A DNA stretch of 64,000 nucleotides from positions 1-64,000 of the forward strand of contig NZ_LZIN01000024.1 in NCBI RefSeq assembly GCF_001667375.1, read 5' to 3'. The position numbers and the translations under genes were made by a program. Source of the DNA: Mycolicibacter sinensis. Its GTDB lineage: Bacteria; Actinomycetota; Actinomycetes; Mycobacteriales; Mycobacteriaceae. Positions 62,093-64,000 of the stretch are shown here, in pieces. How positions within the stretch are numbered: position 1 is the stretch's first letter; each line of letters opens with the position of its first letter. The notes under the pieces are model-generated. The model did no database searches. It saw nothing but the letters and a program-made list of their open reading frames with translations, and was not told the DNA's origin.

Positions 62093-64000
62093 ATGGCAGT
62101 GGTCGACGACCGCGGGCACTCGGAACTCGAGGAGCCGCCTCGCGAGGATGTCGGCCGCCAGCCGCCCCAGGATCTCGCCGCCGAACAGTCGGTGCTCGGG
62201 GGCATGCTGCTGAGCAAGGACGCCATCGCCGACGTGCTGGAGCGGCTGCGGCCCGGTGACTTCTACCGTCCGGTGCACCAGAACATCTACGACGCGATCC
62301 TGGACCTCTACGGTCGCGGCGAGCCGGCCGATGCGGTGACGGTCGCCGCCGAGCTCGACCGCCGGGGTCTGCTCCGCCGGGTCGGTGGGGCGCCGTATCT
62401 GCACACGCTGATCTCGACGGTGCCGACCGCGGCCAACGCCGGTTACTACGCCACGATCGTCTCGGAGAAGGCGCTGCTGCGTCGGCTGGTGGAGGCCGGC
62501 ACCCGGGTGGTGCAGTACGGCTACGCCGGCGCGGAGGGCGCCGATGTGGCCGAGATCGTCGACCGCGCCCAGGCCGAGATCTACGACGTCGCCGACCGTC
62601 GGCTCTCCGAGGACTTCGTTCCGCTCGAAGACCTGCTGCAGCCCACCATGGACGAGATCGACGCGATCGCCTCGCACGGCGGGATTGCGCGCGGCGTGCC
62701 GACGGGCTTCACCGACCTCGACGAGGTGACCAACGGGCTGCACCCGGGGCAGATGGTGATCATCGCGGCGCGGCCGGGCATGGGCAAGGCGCTGGCGCTG
62801 AACACCCCGCTGCCGACGCCGAGCGGCTGGACCACGATGGGCGAGGTAGCTGTCGGGGACGAGTTGCTGGGCGCCGATGGGCAGCCCACCCGGGTGGTTG
62901 CGGCCACCGAGGTGATGCTGGGCCGGCCCTGTTATGAAGTCGCGTTCTCCGACGGCACGGTGATCGTCGCCGACGCGCAGCACCTGTGGCCGACGGACGC
63001 CGGTGTCCGCACGACCGCGCAGTTGCGCTGTGGACTGGACCAGATCGCCCCGGCGGGCTCGGCGGCTGGTGGGGGAACCGCGCTGCTTGCGCCCGCGCTG
63101 AGCCTGGTGTCGGTGCGACGAGTGCCCAGTGTCGCGGTGCGCTGCGTGCAGGTCGACAACCCAGCGCGGCTGTACCTGGCCGGCCGCGGCATGGTGCCCA
63201 CCCACAACTCCACGCTGGCGCTGGACTTCATGCGGTCCTGCTCGATCAAGAACCGGCTGCCCAGCGTCATCTTCTCGCTGGAAATGGGCAAGTCCGAGAT
63301 CGTCATGCGGCTGCTGTCGGCCGAGGCGAAGATCAAGCTCGGCGACATGCGCTCGGGCCGGATGACCGACGACGACTGGACCCGGCTGGCCCGGCGGATG
63401 AGCGAGATCAGTGAAGCGCCGCTGTACATCGACGACTCACCGAACCTAACCATGATGGAGATCCGCGCCAAGGCCCGCCGGCTCAAGCAGAAGGCCGACC
63501 TGCGCCTGGTGGTGGTCGACTACCTGCAGCTGATGACCTCGGGCAAGCGGGTCGAGTCGCGCCAGATCGAGGTTTCGGAGTTCTCCCGGCACCTGAAGCT
63601 TTTGGCCAAGGAGCTCGAACTACCGGTGATCGCGCTCAGCCAGCTCAACCGTGGGCCCGAGCAGCGCACCGACAAGAAGCCGATGCTGGCCGACCTGCGG
63701 GAATCCGGCTGCCTGACCGCGTCCACGCGAATCCTGCGGGCCGACAACGGCTCCGAGGTCACTCTGGGTGAGTTGATGCGCACCGGGGAGCGGCCGCTGG
63801 TGTGGTCGCTGGACGACAAGCTGCGGATGGTGGCCCAGCCCATGACGAACGTGTTCCCCAGCGGGCATCGCGAGGTGTTCAAACTGCGGATGGCCTCCGG
63901 GCGTGAGGTCGAGGCCACCGCCAACCACCCCTTCCTCACCCTGGACGGTTGGGTGCCATTGGGCGACTTGAACATCGGGGATCGGCTGGCGGTGCCGCGC
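62093..64000 (+). CDS. dnaB: Replicative DNA helicase DnaB precursor with two inteins (3' end beyond window)
   Basis: 636 codons are present, open to the last base. N-terminal helical domain (about 20-125), linker and RecA-like ATPase start (FTDLDEVTNGLHPGQMVI). The Walker A motif GMGKST is split by intein 1 after GMGK (residue 232). Extein 2 (373-539) holds VIFSLEM, Walker B VVVDYLQLM, and SQLNRGPEQR. Intein 2 begins after LRESG. DnaB is the hexameric fork helicase; helicase activity requires excision of both inteins. ATG at 62093 follows GGAGGAGG; the N-terminus matches mycobacterial orthologues. The predicted loader DciA is at 12683. Confidence 0.97.
   Translation, partial: MAVVDDRGHSELEEPPREDVGRQPPQDLAAEQSVLGGMLLSKDAIADVLERLRPGDFYRPVHQNIYDAILDLYGRGEPADAVTVAAELDRRGLLRRVGGAPYLHTLISTVPTAANAGYYATIVSEKALLRRLVEAGTRVVQYGYAGAEGADVAEIVDRAQAEIYDVADRRLSEDFVPLEDLLQPTMDEIDAIASHGGIARGVPTGFTDLDEVTNGLHPGQMVIIAARPGMGKALALNTPLPTPSGWTTMGEVAVGDELLGADGQPTRVVAATEVMLGRPCYEVAFSDGTVIVADAQHLWPTDAGVRTTAQLRCGLDQIAPAGSAAGGGTALLAPALSLVSVRRVPSVAVRCVQVDNPARLYLAGRGMVPTHNSTLALDFMRSCSIKNRLPSVIFSLEMGKSEIVMRLLSAEAKIKLGDMRSGRMTDDDWTRLARRMSEISEAPLYIDDSPNLTMMEIRAKARRLKQKADLRLVVVDYLQLMTSGKRVESRQIEVSEFSRHLKLLAKELELPVIALSQLNRGPEQRTDKKPMLADLRESGCLTASTRILRADNGSEVTLGELMRTGERPLVWSLDDKLRMVAQPMTNVFPSGHREVFKLRMASGREVEATANHPFLTLDGWVPLGDLNIGDRLAVPR
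62789..63208 (+). other. DnaB intein 1: mini-intein in the P-loop with class 3 signature
   Basis: 140 residues between GMGK and S of the Walker A motif. It begins with Ala (ALALNTPLPTPSGW), not Cys or Ser, and ends VPTHN. The three residues of the class 3 W-C-T triplet are present: Trp67 after the block B His (AQHLW), Cys119 in block F (VRCVQVDNP) and Thr138 in block G (PTHN). No homing endonuclease domain. It resembles the M. leprae DnaB intein as I remember it. Splicing would use the block F Cys as first nucleophile. Confidence 0.93.
63710..64000 (+). mobile_element. DnaB intein 2, N-terminal part
   Basis: 97 residues present, running off the window. Inserted after LRESG, the same site as the M. 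tuberculosis DnaB intein. Begins with nucleophile Cys (CLTASTRILRAD) and has block B REVEATANHPFL with the TxxH His, so it is class 1. Sequence resembles the 416-residue M. tuberculosis intein, which carries an endonuclease; whether this one does cannot be seen here. Confidence 0.92.

Noticed and set aside
62780..63214. Apparent damage to the DnaB Walker A motif (GMGKA instead of GMGKS)
   Set aside because: The Ala is the first residue of an intein; the Ser-Thr of the motif resume at 63209 after it.

Overview
The window is high-GC actinobacterial DNA from a mycobacterium (family Mycobacteriaceae) and covers the chromosomal origin of replication. Evidence includes the gene set and order (pknA-pknB, crgA, cwsA, gyrA-ileT-alaT, dciA, Mtc28-like antigen, MurJ fused to a pseudokinase), GTG/TTG starts, 4-nt stop/start overlaps, and inteins in GyrA and DnaB. 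The species cannot be fixed from sequence reading alone. Functional names rest on remembered family features and synteny with M. tuberculosis (Rv numbers); no database search was run.

Layout. 1-5665: on the + strand, the end of pknA, pknB, crgA, an Rv0010c-like PH-domain membrane protein and cwsA, interleaved on the - strand with trpG/pabA, a DUF881 protein, ppiA and two tRNAs (Ile-GAT, Ala-TGC). 5738-17632: the replication block on the - strand, read from dnaA leftward: dnaA, oriC (15632-16162), dnaN, recF, dciA, gyrB, gyrA (420-residue intein), DUF3566. 18235-24674: on the + strand rpmH, rnpA, yidD, yidC, the KH/R3H protein, rsmG, parA, parB and a GNAT-like gene; three parS sites lie inside rsmG and parA. 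24661-35276: a - strand chain mutT4, DUF6049 protein, murJ-pseudokinase, sigM, an Rv3912-like membrane protein, trxB, trxC, cwlM. 35417-38617: pcnA, an Asp-rich repeat protein and a secreted PE-PPE-domain protein. 38672-54263: an Rv0036c-Rv0047c-like block (TIGR03084, MFS, YqgE/AlgH, Cys-tailed protein, Mtc28-like antigen, leuS, LLM oxidoreductase, hydrolase, ino1, PadR). It contains an Rv1264-like adenylate cyclase and an ABC amino-acid transporter with a binding protein-permease fusion. 54393-64000: DUF1707 protein, DUF5318 protein, ponA1, a GT87-like membrane protein, rpsF-ssb-rpsR-rplI, and dnaB, which contains two inteins and runs off the end.

How it fits together. The window joins replication initiation (dnaA, oriC, dnaN, dciA, dnaB, ssb, gyrase), origin segregation (parA, parB, parS) and control of cell-wall growth and division (pknA/pknB; their known targets or partners cwlM, murJ and ponA1; crgA; cwsA). 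The SigM-thioredoxin group and the cyclase and PadR/MarR genes add stress and metabolic regulation.

Most notable: three inteins in two replication proteins, one (DnaB P-loop) with the Ala1 + W-C-T signature of class 3 inteins; a DnaA-trio-like run in oriC; DnaA-box clusters upstream of dnaA, dnaB and an Rv0010c-like gene; and a SigM partner that seems to have lost its anti-sigma domain and lies in frame with sigM behind one TAG codon.
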